From assembly GCF_026914265.1 (NCBI RefSeq), contig NC_069134.1:16151205-16215204 (forward strand): a stretch of DNA of 64,000 bases, read 5' to 3'. The notes under the pieces are model-generated. The model was not told where the DNA came from. It searched no databases and saw nothing but the letters and a program-made list of their open reading frames with translations. Source of the stretch: Mya arenaria (taxonomy: Eukaryota; Mollusca; Bivalvia; Myida; Myidae). The translations under genes were made by a program, and so were the position numbers. Within the stretch, counting starts at the first letter, position 1; the number at the start of each line of letters is the position of its first letter. Below are positions 11,393-23,325 of the stretch, piece by piece.

Positions 11393-14300
11393 CGTTAGGA
11401 GCCACAGGCTTGGTCAGTAGAGACTTTGACCGTAAGAATTGCAGGCTTGGTCGGTAGTGACTTTGAACGTTATGAATAACAGGCTTTTTTAGTAGAATCT
11501 TTGAACGTAGGAAATTACAGGCTTGGTCAGTAAAGACTTTGACCGAACGGAATTACATGCTTCGTCAGTAGAGACTTTGACGTAAGGAATTACAGGTTTG
11601 GTCAGTAGAGACTTTGAACGTTAAGAATTGCAGGCTTGGCCAGTAGAGACTTTGAACGTTGAGAATTACAGACTTGATCAGTAGAGACTTTGAACGTTAG
11701 GAATTACAGGCTTGGTCAGTAGAGACTTAAAACGTTATGAATTACAGGCTTGGTCAGAAGAGACTTTAAACGTTAGATGCTACAGGCTTGGCCAGTAGAG
11801 ACTTTGAACGTTAGGAATTACAGGTTTGGTCAGAAGAGACTTTGAACGTTAGATGCTACAGGCTTGGTCAGTAGAGACTTTGAACGTTAGGAATTACAGA
11901 TTTGGTCAGAAGAGACTTTGAACGTTAGATGTTACAGGCTTGTTCAGTAGAGACTTTAAACGTTATGAATTACAGGCTTGGTCAGTAGAACCTTTGAACG
12001 TTATGAATTACAGGCTTGGTCAATAAAGACTTAAAACGTTATGAATGACAGGCTTGGTCAGAAGAGACTTTGAACGTTAGATGCTACATGCTTGGCCAGT
12101 AGAGACTTTGAACGTTTGATGCTACAGGCTTAGCCAGTAGAGACTTTAAACGTTATGAATTACAGGCTTGGTCAGTAGAACCTTTGAACGTTATGAATTA
12201 CAGGCTTGGTCAATAAAGACTTAAAACGTTATGAATTACAGGCTTGGTCAGAAGAGACTTTGAACGTTAGATGCTACATGCTTGGCCAGTAGAGACTTTA
12301 AACGTTTGATGCTACAGGCCTGGCCGGTAGAGACTTTGCACGTTAGGAATTACAGGTTTGGTCAGTAGATAATTTGAACGGTATGAGCTACAGGCTTGGT
12401 CGGTAGAGACTTTGAACGTTAGGAATTACAGGCTTGGTCAGTAAATAATTAGAAGGGTATGAGCTACAGGCTTGGTCGGTAAAGACTTTGAACGTAAGGA
12501 ATTATAGGCTTGGTCTGTAGGGACTTTGAACGTATGGAAGTTTGGCTTGGTTAGTAGAGACTTTGAACGTTAGGATCTACAGGCTTGGTCAGTAGAGACT
12601 TTGAACGTTAGGATATACAGGCTTGGTCAGTAGAGACTTTGAACGTTATGAATTACAGGCTTGCTCAGTAGAGACTTTGAACGTTATGAATAACATGCTT
12701 GGTCAATAGAGACTTAAAACGTTATGAATTACAGGCTTGGTCAGAAGAGACTTTGAACGTTAGATGCTACATACTTGGCCAGTAGAGACTTTGAACGTTA
12801 GATGCTACAGGCTTGGCCGGTAGAGACTTTGCGCGTTAGGAATTACAGGCTTGGTCAGTAGATAATTGGAACGTTATGTGCTACAGGCTTGGTCGGTAGA
12901 GACTTTGAACGTTAGGAATTATAGGCTTGGTCAGTAGAGATTTTAAACGTATGGACGTTTGGCATGGTTAGTAGAGACTTTATATGCTGGGAGCTACAGG
13001 CTTGGCCAGTAGATACTTAAAACGTTGGGAATTACAGGCTTGGTCAGTAGAGACATTGAACGTAAGGAATTACAAGCTTGGTCAGTAGAGTCGACCTTGA
13101 ACGTTAGAAATAATAAGCTTGATCAGTAGAGACTTTGAACGTTGGGATTTACAGGCTTGGTCAGTAGAAACTTTGAACGTAAAGGTTAACAGGCTTGGTC
13201 AGTAGAGACTTTGAACCTTAGAAATTATAGGCTTGGTCAGAAGAGACTTTGAACCTTAGGAATTACAGGCTTGGTTAGTAGAGACTTTGAACGTAAGGAA
13301 TTACAGGCTTGTTCAGTAGAGACTTTGAACGTTGGGAATAACAGGCTTGTTCATTAGAAACTTTGAACGTTGGGAATTACAGGCTTGTTCAGTAGAAACT
13401 TTGAACGTTGGGAATAACAGGCTTGTTCAGTAGAAACTTTGAACGTTGGGAATTACAGGCTTGTTCATTTGAGACTTTGAACGTTGGGAGCTTCAAGCTA
13501 GGTCAGTAGATACTTTGAACGTTGGGAGCTAAAGGCTTTGTCAGTAAAGACTTTGAACGTTGGGAGCTACATGCTTGTTCAGTAGAGACTTTGAACGTTA
13601 GGAGCTACAGGTTTGGTCAGTAGATACTTTGAACGTTGGGAGCTAAAGGCTTTGTCAGTAAAGACTTTGAACGTTGGGAGCTACATGCTTGTTCAGTAGA
13701 GACTTTGAACGTTGGGAGCTACAGGCTTTGTCAGTAAAGACTTTGAACGTTGGGGGCAACATGCTTGTTCAGTAGAGACTTTGAACGTTGGGAGCTGCAT
13801 GCTTGTTCAGTAGAGACTTTGAACGTTGGGAGCTACAGGTTTGGTCAGTAGAGACTTTGAACGTTGGGAGCTACATGCTTGGTCAGTAGAGACTTTGAAC
13901 GTTGGGAGCTACAGGCTTGGTCAGTAGAGCTTTTAAACGTTGGGAGCTACAGGCTTGGTCAGTAGAGACTTTGAACGTTGGGGGCTACAGGCTTGGCCAG
14001 TCGAGACTTTGAACGTTAGGAGCTACAGGCTTGGTCAGTAATGACTTTGAACGTTGGGAGCTACAGGCTTGGCCAGTAGAGACTTGGGATTTACAGGCTT
14101 GTTCAGTCGAGACTTTGGAGGTTATGAGCTACAGGCTTGGTCAGTAGACCTTTGAACGTTAGGAGCTACAGGCTTCGTCAGTAGAGACTTTGAACGTTAT
14201 GAGCTACAGGCTCTGTCAGTAGAGACTTTGAACGTTAGGAGCTACAGGCTTGGTCAGTAGAGACTTTGAACGTTAGGAGCTACAGGCTTGGTCAGTAGAG

Positions 14301-14845
14301 ACTTTGAACGTTGGGAATTGCAGGCTTGTTCAGAAGAAACTTTGAACATAAGAAGCTACAGGCTTGGTCAGTAAATACTTTATAGGTTAGGAACTACAGG
14401 CTTGTTCAGTAGAAACTTTGAAGATTAAGAGCAACAGGCTTGGTCAGTAGAAACTTTGAACGTTGGGAATTACAGGTTCGTTCATTAGAAACTTTGAACG
14501 TTAGGAGCTACAGGCTTGGCCAGTAGATACTTTAAAGGTTAGGAGCTACAGGCTTGGCCAGTAGAGACTTTGAACGTTAAGAATTACAGCCTTGGTCAGT
14601 AGAGACTTAAAACGTTAGGAGCTACATGCTTGGCCAGTAGAGACTTTGAGCGTTAGGAATTACAGGCTTGGCCAGTAGAGACTTTGAACATTAGGAGATA
14701 CAGGCTTGGCCCTAATAGACTTTGAAGGCTAAGGGGCAACAGGCTTGGTCAGTATAGACTTTTAAGGTAAGGAGCTTCAGGCTTGGTCAGTAGAGACTTT
14801 GAAGGTTACGAGCTATAGGCTTGGTCAGTAGAGACTTTGAACCAA
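11393..14845. repeat. Minisatellite D: 38-bp unit, about 90 copies
   Basis: The unit reads ACAGGCTTGGTCAGTAGAG then ACTTTGAACGTTAGGAATT. It is much more degenerate than the 25-bp array. Regional subtypes are clear: GAATTACAGG and ATGCTACAGG forms at 11.4-13.0 kb, GGGAATTACAGG at 13.1-13.5 kb, and GGGAGCTACAGG at 13.5-14.3 kb. A five-unit (190-bp) block at about 11.95-12.13 kb repeats at about 12.14-12.32 kb. Some units are shortened (near 14080 and 14145). Confidence 0.95.
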
Positions 14846-14849
14846 CGAC

Positions 14850-15454
14850 AATACATGTTAGATATACTAATTTATACAGTACTTTTATCACTTATGATAC
14901 TCTAGATGTCACCACGCATTTTAACCCACTTTATTGAGAGCGTGTGCCCATATATCTCTGAACCATACCTATTTTTTTCTATATTAAAGATAACCCTAAA
15001 TATGTCAAAGACGTTATCTGAATCACATTCTAAAGTACGCATGTTTTATCACTTGTTTATAAGCAATGAATAATTCATTTGAGCAATAAATTAAAAAGTA
15101 ATCGCTTCTTTGATAAAAATCGATGACGTACAACGTACTTTTAATTTCAGTTTCAAATATATGCCATACTTTGAAACAAAGATATCGCTTACATTTGAAA
15201 TGCATATAGATTTTCAATCAAGTCCAAAGGTAAAGAAAGCGATGTCTCTTGCATAGTACCTTAACTTTTAAAACAAGGAAAAAAATTGGTTTGCTTTATC
15301 GATATGACGACTATAGTAACCTTTCGGTGGACATTTTAATAAGTGTCCGCTTTATATTGATATTCTACGTGCTTGTAAGTCTACTGCGTTCCTTAGCTTG
15401 TCTCAATTCAGGTAAAGACAACAAACCGCATTTCTGTTTTCTACAATGAATTTT
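14850..15454. other. Spacer between two minisatellites
   Basis: AT-rich, no gene recognised. Confidence 0.5.
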
Positions 15455-16275
15455 GTTTTGGCAAGCATTTTGGTACCGCAGTCAGATTTTGTTCTTGCAA
15501 GCTTTTTTGCAGCAATTGGTCTGTCTTCGCAAGGCTTTGTTACAGCAGTCGGTTCTGTCTTAGCAAGGGTTTGGTACAGCAATCGGTTCTGTCTTAGCAA
15601 GGGTTTGGTACAGCAGTCGGTTCTGTCTTAGCAAGGGTTTGGTACAGAAATCGGTTCTGTCTTAGCAAGGGTTTGGTACAGCAGTCGGTTCTGTCTTAGC
15701 AAGGATTTGGTACAGCAGTCGGTTCTGTCATAGCAAGGGTTTGGTACAGCAGTCGGTTCTGTCTTAGCAAGGGTTTGGTACAGCAGTCGGTTCTGTCTTA
15801 GCAAGGGTTTGGTACAGCAGTCGGTTCTGTCTTAGCAAGGGTTTGGTACAGCAATCGGTTCTGTCTTAGCAAGGGTTTGGTACAGCAGTCGGTTCTGTCT
15901 TAGCAAGGGTTGGTACAGCAGTCGGTTCTGTCTTAGCAAGGATTTGATACAGAAGTCGGTTCTGTCTTAGCAAGGGTTTGGTACAGCAGTCGGTTCTGTC
16001 TTAACAAGGGTTTGGTACAGCAATATGTTCTGGTGTGACAAGCATCAAGGAATATCAATCGGTTCTTTTGTGGCAAGCATCAATGTTCAGCAATATGTTC
16101 TGTTGTGGCAAACATTAAGTTACATCAATCACTTCTTTTTAAGGAACCCTTTCGGTACACCAATCGGTTCTGTTTTGGCAAGCAGAAATGTACAGAAAAC
16201 GGTTCTGTATAAGGAAGCCTTTAGGTACAGCAATCAGCTCTGTTTTGGCAAGCAGTAGGGTACAGCAATCGGTTG
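15455..16275. repeat. Minisatellite E: 34-bp unit, about 24 copies
   Basis: The unit is TTTGGTACAGCAGTCGGTTC followed by TGTCTTAGCAAGGG. The core at 15540-16020 is nearly uniform. Both edges are diverged (GGCAAGC forms at 15455-15540 and 16030-16275), as expected when homogenisation is strongest in the middle. Confidence 0.95.
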
Positions 16276-17879
16276 AGTTAGAGAATAAACGACGCTAATG
16301 TTGAGTAGTATAGTCTACGATACTCTGTCACTACTTTTCAAACGTCTAAAATCAAGTGTTTGGCCTGTTGGATGTTGAAGTATTTGTTTAATTTCAATAT
16401 TTGCTCAGGGCTACTTACTTACATCTCGTATATCAGATCCACTTGCGTCGTATCAGGATTGTCGTCTGCCGAATTTTGGCTGTGTATGCGTTCGCACTTT
16501 TGGCGTGATTTTAATGAAAGCCAAAGGTCCAACTGTCGCCGATAAGCACCGTCAATATGGAATTAAGCCACCAAAGTCAAATATAGGCATGTATTGAGCA
16601 GCCATTAAAAGAAATTGAAATAATAAGTATTACGATCATTAAATACTGGTGCGTTCATTAAATATTAGTTCAAGGATGGTTTGTGTTCTGCTTATGAAGT
16701 TGTTTTTTTTTATTACAAGCATTTGATGGCGGCACTTTTGCTTGCTGTTGTTTGTTCGCAAATTATGGTCTAGTGCTTACAGTTGTGTGAAATACATATG
16801 ATGTACTTTAAAACCGCCCTAATAGGTTATATACATATGTATATGTTGAACGTTGCAAAAATGGTCTTCAATGTAAGTCTTAATGCCAGAAAGGCATTCA
16901 TTAAAAGACGTTTTACGCGTCTCCAAAATTGCATGCAATTAAAAAAGGAATATAACATGACCTATTAATAATATATTTTGTTAATATGAGTTTCTTTAGT
17001 TGTGATTGCCTTGGCATGAATTTAAGTTGACGTTTCATTCGATGACGGCGCGGATAGTACCGGTTTAAACCAATTGTGTCAGTCGCAGAAACCCCACCCC
17101 CTTAGAACGTTCCAACACAAGTGTTTGCGCCCATTTGTTTAAAATTTATTTAAAATTTCTTCCCTTGACGAGTTTGGTAAACGTGCAGTATACAGAAAAG
17201 ATTGTACAGAGAGCGGTAAGATGTAGATCCATTCTCGGTGATGCCGGTGATGGTTCCCACAAGACTGGTGTAGCAAGCAGTAGTGGTGGTAGTGGTATAG
17301 TAGCTAATTAAATGACGGAAAAAGTAGACGAGCAGTGTATGATATAGCCGTGGTGCTGGTATCAGTTGAAAAACAAATTGTTCAATTATTATAGGAAAAA
17401 CATTAGGCCAGAATAACATGATACTTTCCTGAATGTTAAAATTATCATTCCTCTGCCATGACAATAAAAGAGCAATATGCTATTTACTTTATGTCTGTTT
17501 ATTTGTTTTGTATTGCTGGTTGATATCGACAGACTTTCAAAACACTCGATATACAACTTTATCGAAGTGCATTTTAAATAGCTTAAAAGCAATTCTAGTC
17601 TTATCATCAGAAATGAAATATGTGCAAACATACCTCTGCGTAATCTGTCATGATATCAGTGTGCAGTTGAATCATAACTTTCCACTTTCGGGAGTGTTTT
17701 TGACGTTAAAAATTTTTAAATGTGACCTTCGGTCCAGTTCAGAAGATTTCGTTTAAAAAACATGGGTTGCTATTTGACCCTGGTTGCCTTTGTCAAAGTT
17801 CTTCAAACAAATGTTAATTGTTCTTAATATCATTATGTAGTATCTACGTTTCAGCACGCTGGATTTAGTTAGTTGATAC
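16276..17879. other. Intergenic, nothing recognised
   Basis: Short overlapping frames on both strands at 17150-17756 have no coding support. GGTGGTAGTGG at 17280-17300 is a small simple repeat. Confidence 0.5.
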
Positions 17880-18063
17880 TAATTCTATTCAGCTCAGATG
17901 TGAAGACGGCTTATTAGCTGATGTGGATCTGGCAAGAACCGTTTCCTAGGTAGAAACCCGAGAGGCACAGATCGTGTCACCTCGTGGGCTCATACTCACG
18001 ACCTCCTTGGTGATAGGTAACCACTTCTCCACTTGATCACGTTCAACCCTATTTACATGTTGT
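17880..18063 (-). repeat. tRNA-derived SINE (minus strand)
   Basis: On the minus strand, GGTCGTGAGTATGAGCCC (18003-17986) is a B-box-like T-arm segment. It is preceded by AAGTGGAGAAGTGGTTACC, an A-box-like segment. The body CACGATCTGTGCCTCTCGGG follows. Confidence 0.6.
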
Positions 18064-18978
18064 AGTATGTATTCTTATTCACTTATATCAAATCTTGACG
18101 ATTTGCCTTTACTTGTCATTAAATTTTGATATGATGTATGAATGCAATAATAAATGTTATGTTTTTAACACGCAAAAATCGCCTTTCAGGGTGCCCCACT
18201 CGCAGAAGTACTTGATGGCCCTAAGTGCATACTCCAATTTCTTCCCTGATTCAACGAGTGTTTTTATCCAAAGTTCTTTTCTGTTTTGCTCTGCTCTGCT
18301 CTTTGTAGAATAGCATATTTACTAAAGTCAAAACGCTGATGTTGTAAATAGACTCCTAAATGTTGTAACGTTAATTAATAAATATCTTGAGAAGAACGGA
18401 TTATAATGCCATTAATTTCATAAAAGACTCACGCTGCATATGATGTCCCTCAGCTTACTTAACAAGATTACTTTTGAATGGGAAGCCTTCATTGTCTTAA
18501 TAGCATATATTAAAGCAACAAAGGATGTCGTGATTATCTGTGATGTAATTAAAGTATTTCAGATATCGGAAGAATGACGGAGTGAATGAACTTCAACCCG
18601 GCTCCATTTTTCTATAAATGTTATCGCCTCCAATATCTCAAACGACCTAAAATGAAAGCTCAATGAAAACGCGTAACAGTTACCTGACATAAGCTACAAC
18701 TAATGTCTCCTTTATGCGTATAAAGGTGAACGAACTCGTGAAATCATGCTGACGATATTCAAGAATTGACCGGAGATAATGGTAAATGACTTCAGTGTAA
18801 CATTTATATCGACATGACTTAATTCCTTTGTTCCGTTGTGGGCAAGGTTGTGAATATATGTCGACGGTAACGACCGAGTGGTTGATGGTTGTAGGGCCCA
18901 GACCCCATACATCTACACTGTACGAGATGTTTTCAGCCTTATGTGTCATACAATTATAGAATGTATATGTAATTTATA
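18064..18978. other. Intergenic, nothing recognised
   Basis: AT-rich. Overlapping minus-strand frames at 18680-18949 show no convincing codon pattern. Confidence 0.5.
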
Positions 18979-19127
18979 ATCAAATAAAAAATAACATCTC
19001 ATGGTATTTTCTTTAATAATCCGACAAAACCGGTTGTAGCTCGTTATAAGCCTTGGTGAGCTACAAGCGAAACCGGTCGGCTTATTAAAGAAAAGAATAC
19101 CCATGTGATGTTACTTTTTTATTTGAT
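18979..19127. mobile_element. 149-bp hairpin MITE
   Basis: The whole element is an imperfect inverted repeat. The left arm begins ATCAAATAAAAAATAACATC; the right arm ends GATGTTACTTTTTTATTTGAT with the same spacing. The inner arms carry AACCGG and a short loop near 19050. It is flanked on both sides by TATA, compatible with a TA target duplication as in Tc1/mariner-type MITEs. It lies about 570 bases upstream of the TATA box of the 19996 gene. Confidence 0.8.
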
Positions 19128-19701
19128 TATATAGAATCTTGAGCCGGCACTTTACTACTTTATATATTAACATATATCTGTCATGAATTATCTCTCTATT
19201 AAATATACACAAAGGGTCATTCTGCTTAATCTAAAATCAAACGGAAATGTCTCAGCAGAAGCGAGTATAGGGTAGGGAATACCTATGTCTGCCTGAAGTT
19301 AATACAAGGTATATACAGTAAGGTACGAATGGGCAGTGCCATGGGTGTGTCACAAGCTGGACATGTCGGAGCAACGGGTCCTTGATATGATTTAACATTA
19401 TACAACAGGTCGAAAGCTAGACCAAGAGATCGAAAGCTGAAACCAATTTTATCCCTCTTATTTAAGACGATTTAGTTAATCCGTAAAGACTAGACAATGG
19501 AATTCAGTAACAGCATGATAACGCAATCGACATTGAAATTAAATAAGACATTCATATCCCTAAAATTACGAAACATCTGCTAAAATTAGTAAGATTAAAG
19601 AATATATTCGTGCGGAGAATACTGAATGAACGGATACGATAAGGTGTGTCGCTGTATGGCATATCTCCAATAAAGTCGAGCCGAAGCAAACAAGGCAGTG
19701 G

Positions 19702-19736
19702 TATAAATACAGATAGAGTTGGCTAGCTCTTCAGTA
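19702..19736 (+). promoter_or_regulatory. TATA/Inr core promoter of the 19996 gene
   Basis: TATAAATA at 19702-19709 and the initiator TCAGTAT at 19731-19737 (A at 19733) are 31 bases apart, the classic TATA-to-start spacing. The predicted 5' leader is about 263 nt. A strong TATA box before an intronless gene often marks an inducible gene. Confidence 0.7.
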
Positions 19737-19995
19737 TTAAACTACTTCTACGATCGAGACACAATCCGCTTTCTTCCTTTACTGAAATTGAAAGTGATAA
19801 AACTTTGATGAAATTTGCTTGAATAGAACGGAGTGAATATATTAATAAATACAACGGGAAAATACATTTTAAATAAGAAAATAAATCAGACAACGAAACT
19901 GCTCTTTTTGTGTAACAGCAGTAAAAAAAAACATTTTATACTTAAGAATCATACAAGACAAAAGCAGTCGTGAAAGGTTCGCATGTGAGGAAAAC

Positions 19996-20472
19996 ATGTA
20001 CGGATATCAGGACGAAGTCTGCGACTCTGGGTTTTCATTCGGAACATCTCCCCCTAACCGACCGTTTGTAGCGGATAGCTCAGACCTCTTCCGTGCAGTG
20101 ATGGAGAACTATAAACAAGACTCGGACAGTCGGCTCACCAGCGCCACAGTCGACAACGTCATGTCGAAAAAGAACGACCGCGTCTCCTCGCGGGATGTCG
20201 ACGTGACGTCAACTTCTACGATGTCAAATAAATATTTGTGCAAACGTTGTTTGAGTGACAGTGCGTTGTGCAGATGTCACCAGGGGCGCGGTAAAGGCTC
20301 CATCCAAAGGGTACAATGGGTGGACGAGATCTACGATAAGCCATTGGCTATAACGACAAGCATCAGTGATATTTCCGTGGACGGCCGCTCTTCCCCGAGC
20401 AGCCAAAACAATGACTTTGTAAAACCGATATTAAAACACAAGGCAAACTGCATCATCATAGTGTCGAAATGA
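19996..20472 (+). CDS. Uncharacterised RVxW / Cys-knuckle protein, copy 2
   Basis: Single-exon gene, 158 aa, ATG at 19996. It is a paralogue of the 1895 gene with the same motifs in the same order: SDLFRAVMENY (about 28-38), C-x2-C-x6-C-x-C (CKRC...CRCH, about 82-94), RVQWVDEIYDKPL (about 105-117) and the tail KPILKHKANCIIIVSK at the C-terminus. Between motifs the two proteins are hardly alignable, so the motifs are the constrained parts. RVQW fits the PP1-docking consensus and the cysteine cluster could bind zinc; both roles are inferred. No membrane segment or signal peptide is seen. The codon use is GC-richer than the flanks. The 3' UTR contains AU-rich ATTTATTT (about 20775), consistent with a short-lived mRNA. 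I do not recognise a named family. Confidence 0.9.
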   Translation: MYGYQDEVCDSGFSFGTSPPNRPFVADSSDLFRAVMENYKQDSDSRLTSATVDNVMSKKNDRVSSRDVDVTSTSTMSNKYLCKRCLSDSALCRCHQGRGKGSIQRVQWVDEIYDKPLAITTSISDISVDGRSSPSSQNNDFVKPILKHKANCIIIVSK

Positions 20473-21182
20473 CAGGTTTCGCCTTAAATGGACAACGTGC
20501 AATCATTTCTACTGCGCCGCCTACTACGACAACAGTGATGAACTCTGACTGGATCTCGGAGACGTTCCGTTAAAACAATATACCTCAAACTGACGCATTT
20601 CAGATGTCCCATGACTTTTAAATACTGTACAAATATAGTGTCATAAAAGGTTTATTTGTGTTCATTTTTCTGTCTTCAGGTGGATATTTGTAATCAAATA
20701 CTTGCATTTAGCAGGCGTGCAATATATTATTTGAATGTCCTGTTCACACTGTATACTTCTAAAATGTACATGTGTATTTATTTGTAAAAATTAGCAATTG
20801 AAGAATTGCTTTGCCTATTTGTCTCTAACTCCTTGTTATACAGAAAAGTACACGAAGTGTAAATGAGTACCACGCATTGTATGGTTTAATAGCTCAAATT
20901 GTTTTTACTGTAAATATTTAACATGCTTCAGCTATGGTGACGTTTAGACCCATCGGGTCAGGTGCAAATGCACAAGTCACTAGAATTAAGTTAGCATGGT
21001 GCTAATATATTGAAAGTCGTATAATATACGATGTTACTTTGTATCAACAACATTTAAAGTTGTATATGTATGCCATGTATGTATATTCAACTATTATCAT
21101 AAATATTCCTCCAAACCCTCATATAAATGTCATTGATCTTTTAATACACAATCTTACAGTATGAAATAGTATTTGCGAAATG

Positions 21183-21188
21183 AATAAA
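21183..21188 (+). terminator. Poly(A) signal AATAAA for the 19996 gene
   Basis: AATAAA about 715 nt after the stop. Confidence 0.5.
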
Positions 21189-21189
21189 A

Positions 21190-22325
21190 TGTAGTAAACG
21201 CTTAGTTTCTTGTTGTGGTTACTAAGTGATAAAAGAGGTTTGGAATTTGGAATTTGGTTTGGAATTTGTTTTATTTGCAACTAGTAGTCAAACAAACAAA
21301 AGGATGGATATTAAAAGATAACGATACAAAAGGTATTCTGGACAACAATAATGAATACATTTTTAAAATAGTAGTAATCATTGTGACACTTTCTTTATTT
21401 GAAAGAAAATGCGATATTAATTTTAACAGATTAAATAATAAAACACTAAATAACACCAGTATTTTACGCGGGTGTTAGTTGATCGCTTAATTTCAAATCA
21501 CGTCTTGATTTTTTCTATATGGGATAAAATCGAAATGTTCTTTAATTATAACAACAGGATCTACCTTTATTTAAAGCCATTAAATGTCTTCGAGTGCGTC
21601 TGAAATCTGATGACTTTCAGATGAGTAATGTTCCCTTAATGACCATGTACTTAAACCATCCGCATTAATAACAAATAAATCAAGCGGTTTCTATTGTCTC
21701 GCCGTCTACATATTCAAAGAAATACGAGTTTGGCACTATATTCTTTAAAGTGCAAAAGTCAACAGTAGCAATTATGGGGATTTTTAAATGGCCAGTAATG
21801 ACAGTGGCGGTGTTTGTTTGGATGTGTACTCTCCCCCACAAGAAGACGAATGTAAAGCAACTAAAGGAAGGTCTAGTTTATCATATTGTTGGAAAATACA
21901 AACAACCTATGCATAATATAGAAACTCCGCGAAGATTTCTTCAATATTTACATACTTTTATCACCGTACTTAAAAGCATTCGTTAGGTCGGCGGGGTCTT
22001 TTTCTTCGAACGGCGAATTTGACACACAATAAACTGTTTTATGCAATAAACAGCCTCATTTTATTTCTGGAAAGTGCTTATTTTAATTATTGGTTGTACT
22101 TAGAAATAAATTTTGTTTTTCGTCTGAATCTCTGTATAATTTTTGAAACAGTTGGATTTCATTATTTCAGGTCGTGTTATTTTGAGCAATGCATCGAAGA
22201 AATACAAACATAATGTGATTAAAGCATTCTTAACGACTGGATTTAATGTCCACTTAAGACAGGAACAACACATGTTGCCATGTGTCTAACTTTTTGATGA
22301 TACGTGTCATAAAAGGTCACTGGCG
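21190..22325. other. Intergenic, nothing recognised
   Basis: AT-rich. Short TTTGGAATTTGG repeats occur at 21240-21265. No supported gene. Confidence 0.5.
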
Positions 22326-22545
22326 ACTCGCTTCTCGGTGGCCTAATTGTATACGGACTACTGACTGAATTTATAATTATCTTTATTGCTTCATAAAGTA
22401 GAATCTTCCCTGGATTGTGATTGAAAACAATATTTTCCATAGAGATGCACGTTTAAGTCCAAGATAATTGGATGTTTCATCGGATACAGGCTTACTGCTG
22501 GCTTAAAATGCTATAAAAAGTACCCGGCCGTAATTTGAGCACGTC
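22326..22545 (+). repeat. Diverged repeat, copy 1
   Basis: Shares ordered blocks with 23072-23325: TTGTATACG, GACTGAATTTA, TTTATTGCTTCATA, CATCGGATACAGGCT, AAAAAGTACCCG. TGGCCTAATTG at its start resembles a tRNA A box, so it may be a SINE-like family. Confidence 0.65.
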
Positions 22546-22743
22546 AAGTCCATGACCTCCGTCGAATAATGTTTGCGGTGCTAATGTATCTATGTCAACA
22601 TATGAATTTTGAACTATAATATATAAATACTCCCTGACATAAACTGACATCTACGTCGCATCTTGAAAACCTATTTAGTCTAAATTGGTGCATTCTAGTG
22701 TAATGTATTCATATTTTATTCATTAGAACACTTTGAACAAAAA

Positions 22744-22773
22744 TGGGGGCGGGGGCGGGGGCGGGGGGGGGAG
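22744..22773 (+). other. G-rich run, G-quadruplex candidate
   Basis: Four or more runs of at least five G separated by single C bases. It is the strongest quadruplex-forming motif in the window. Confidence 0.85.
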
Positions 22774-23071
22774 ACATGTGCGCTCTCCGTCCGGTTCGAT
22801 TTAGTGTTTATAATTATACATGTGTCTACATAGTTTTGGAATGGCCCACCTATGTACACGTAGTACATTGATAATATGAAAATATTATAAAATATATTAT
22901 ATTATATTCAACTACCGCCAGGCAATTCTAGTATGAGGATGAGTTGAAGGAAGACGTTAATGATATAAATAGCCTTCATGTAAAAGTATAAGTAATGAAG
23001 ATGTTAATGAAGATGTTCAAAACATGAACTCACATTGACATTCTTTTAGCGAGTCTGAAGTGCCATGAAGT

Positions 23072-23325
23072 ATCCAGCCCGCCCGGTGACCTACTTGTAT
23101 ACGTTCGGACTTCAGACTGAATTTACAATCATGTTTTATTGCTTCATATAAGCTTTTATAAAATTAGATCTTCTGAAGCGTATTAAAATACCTTAATTAT
23201 TCCCTGCGACTGGAAATAGGTTCAAAAGAGATACTAAGTCGTGTTTACAAATGTTGGAGTCGACCAATTACACGTTACATCGGATACAGGCTGAAAAAGT
23301 ACCCGTCACCAAATTGATAGCTGTC
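23072..23325 (+). repeat. Diverged repeat, copy 2
   Basis: Partner of 22326-22545, about 745 bases downstream in the same orientation. Confidence 0.65.

Noticed and set aside
7855-16275. Centromeric or telomeric satellite
   Set aside because: No TTAGGG repeats are seen, and the several short unrelated arrays do not look like one dominant satellite.
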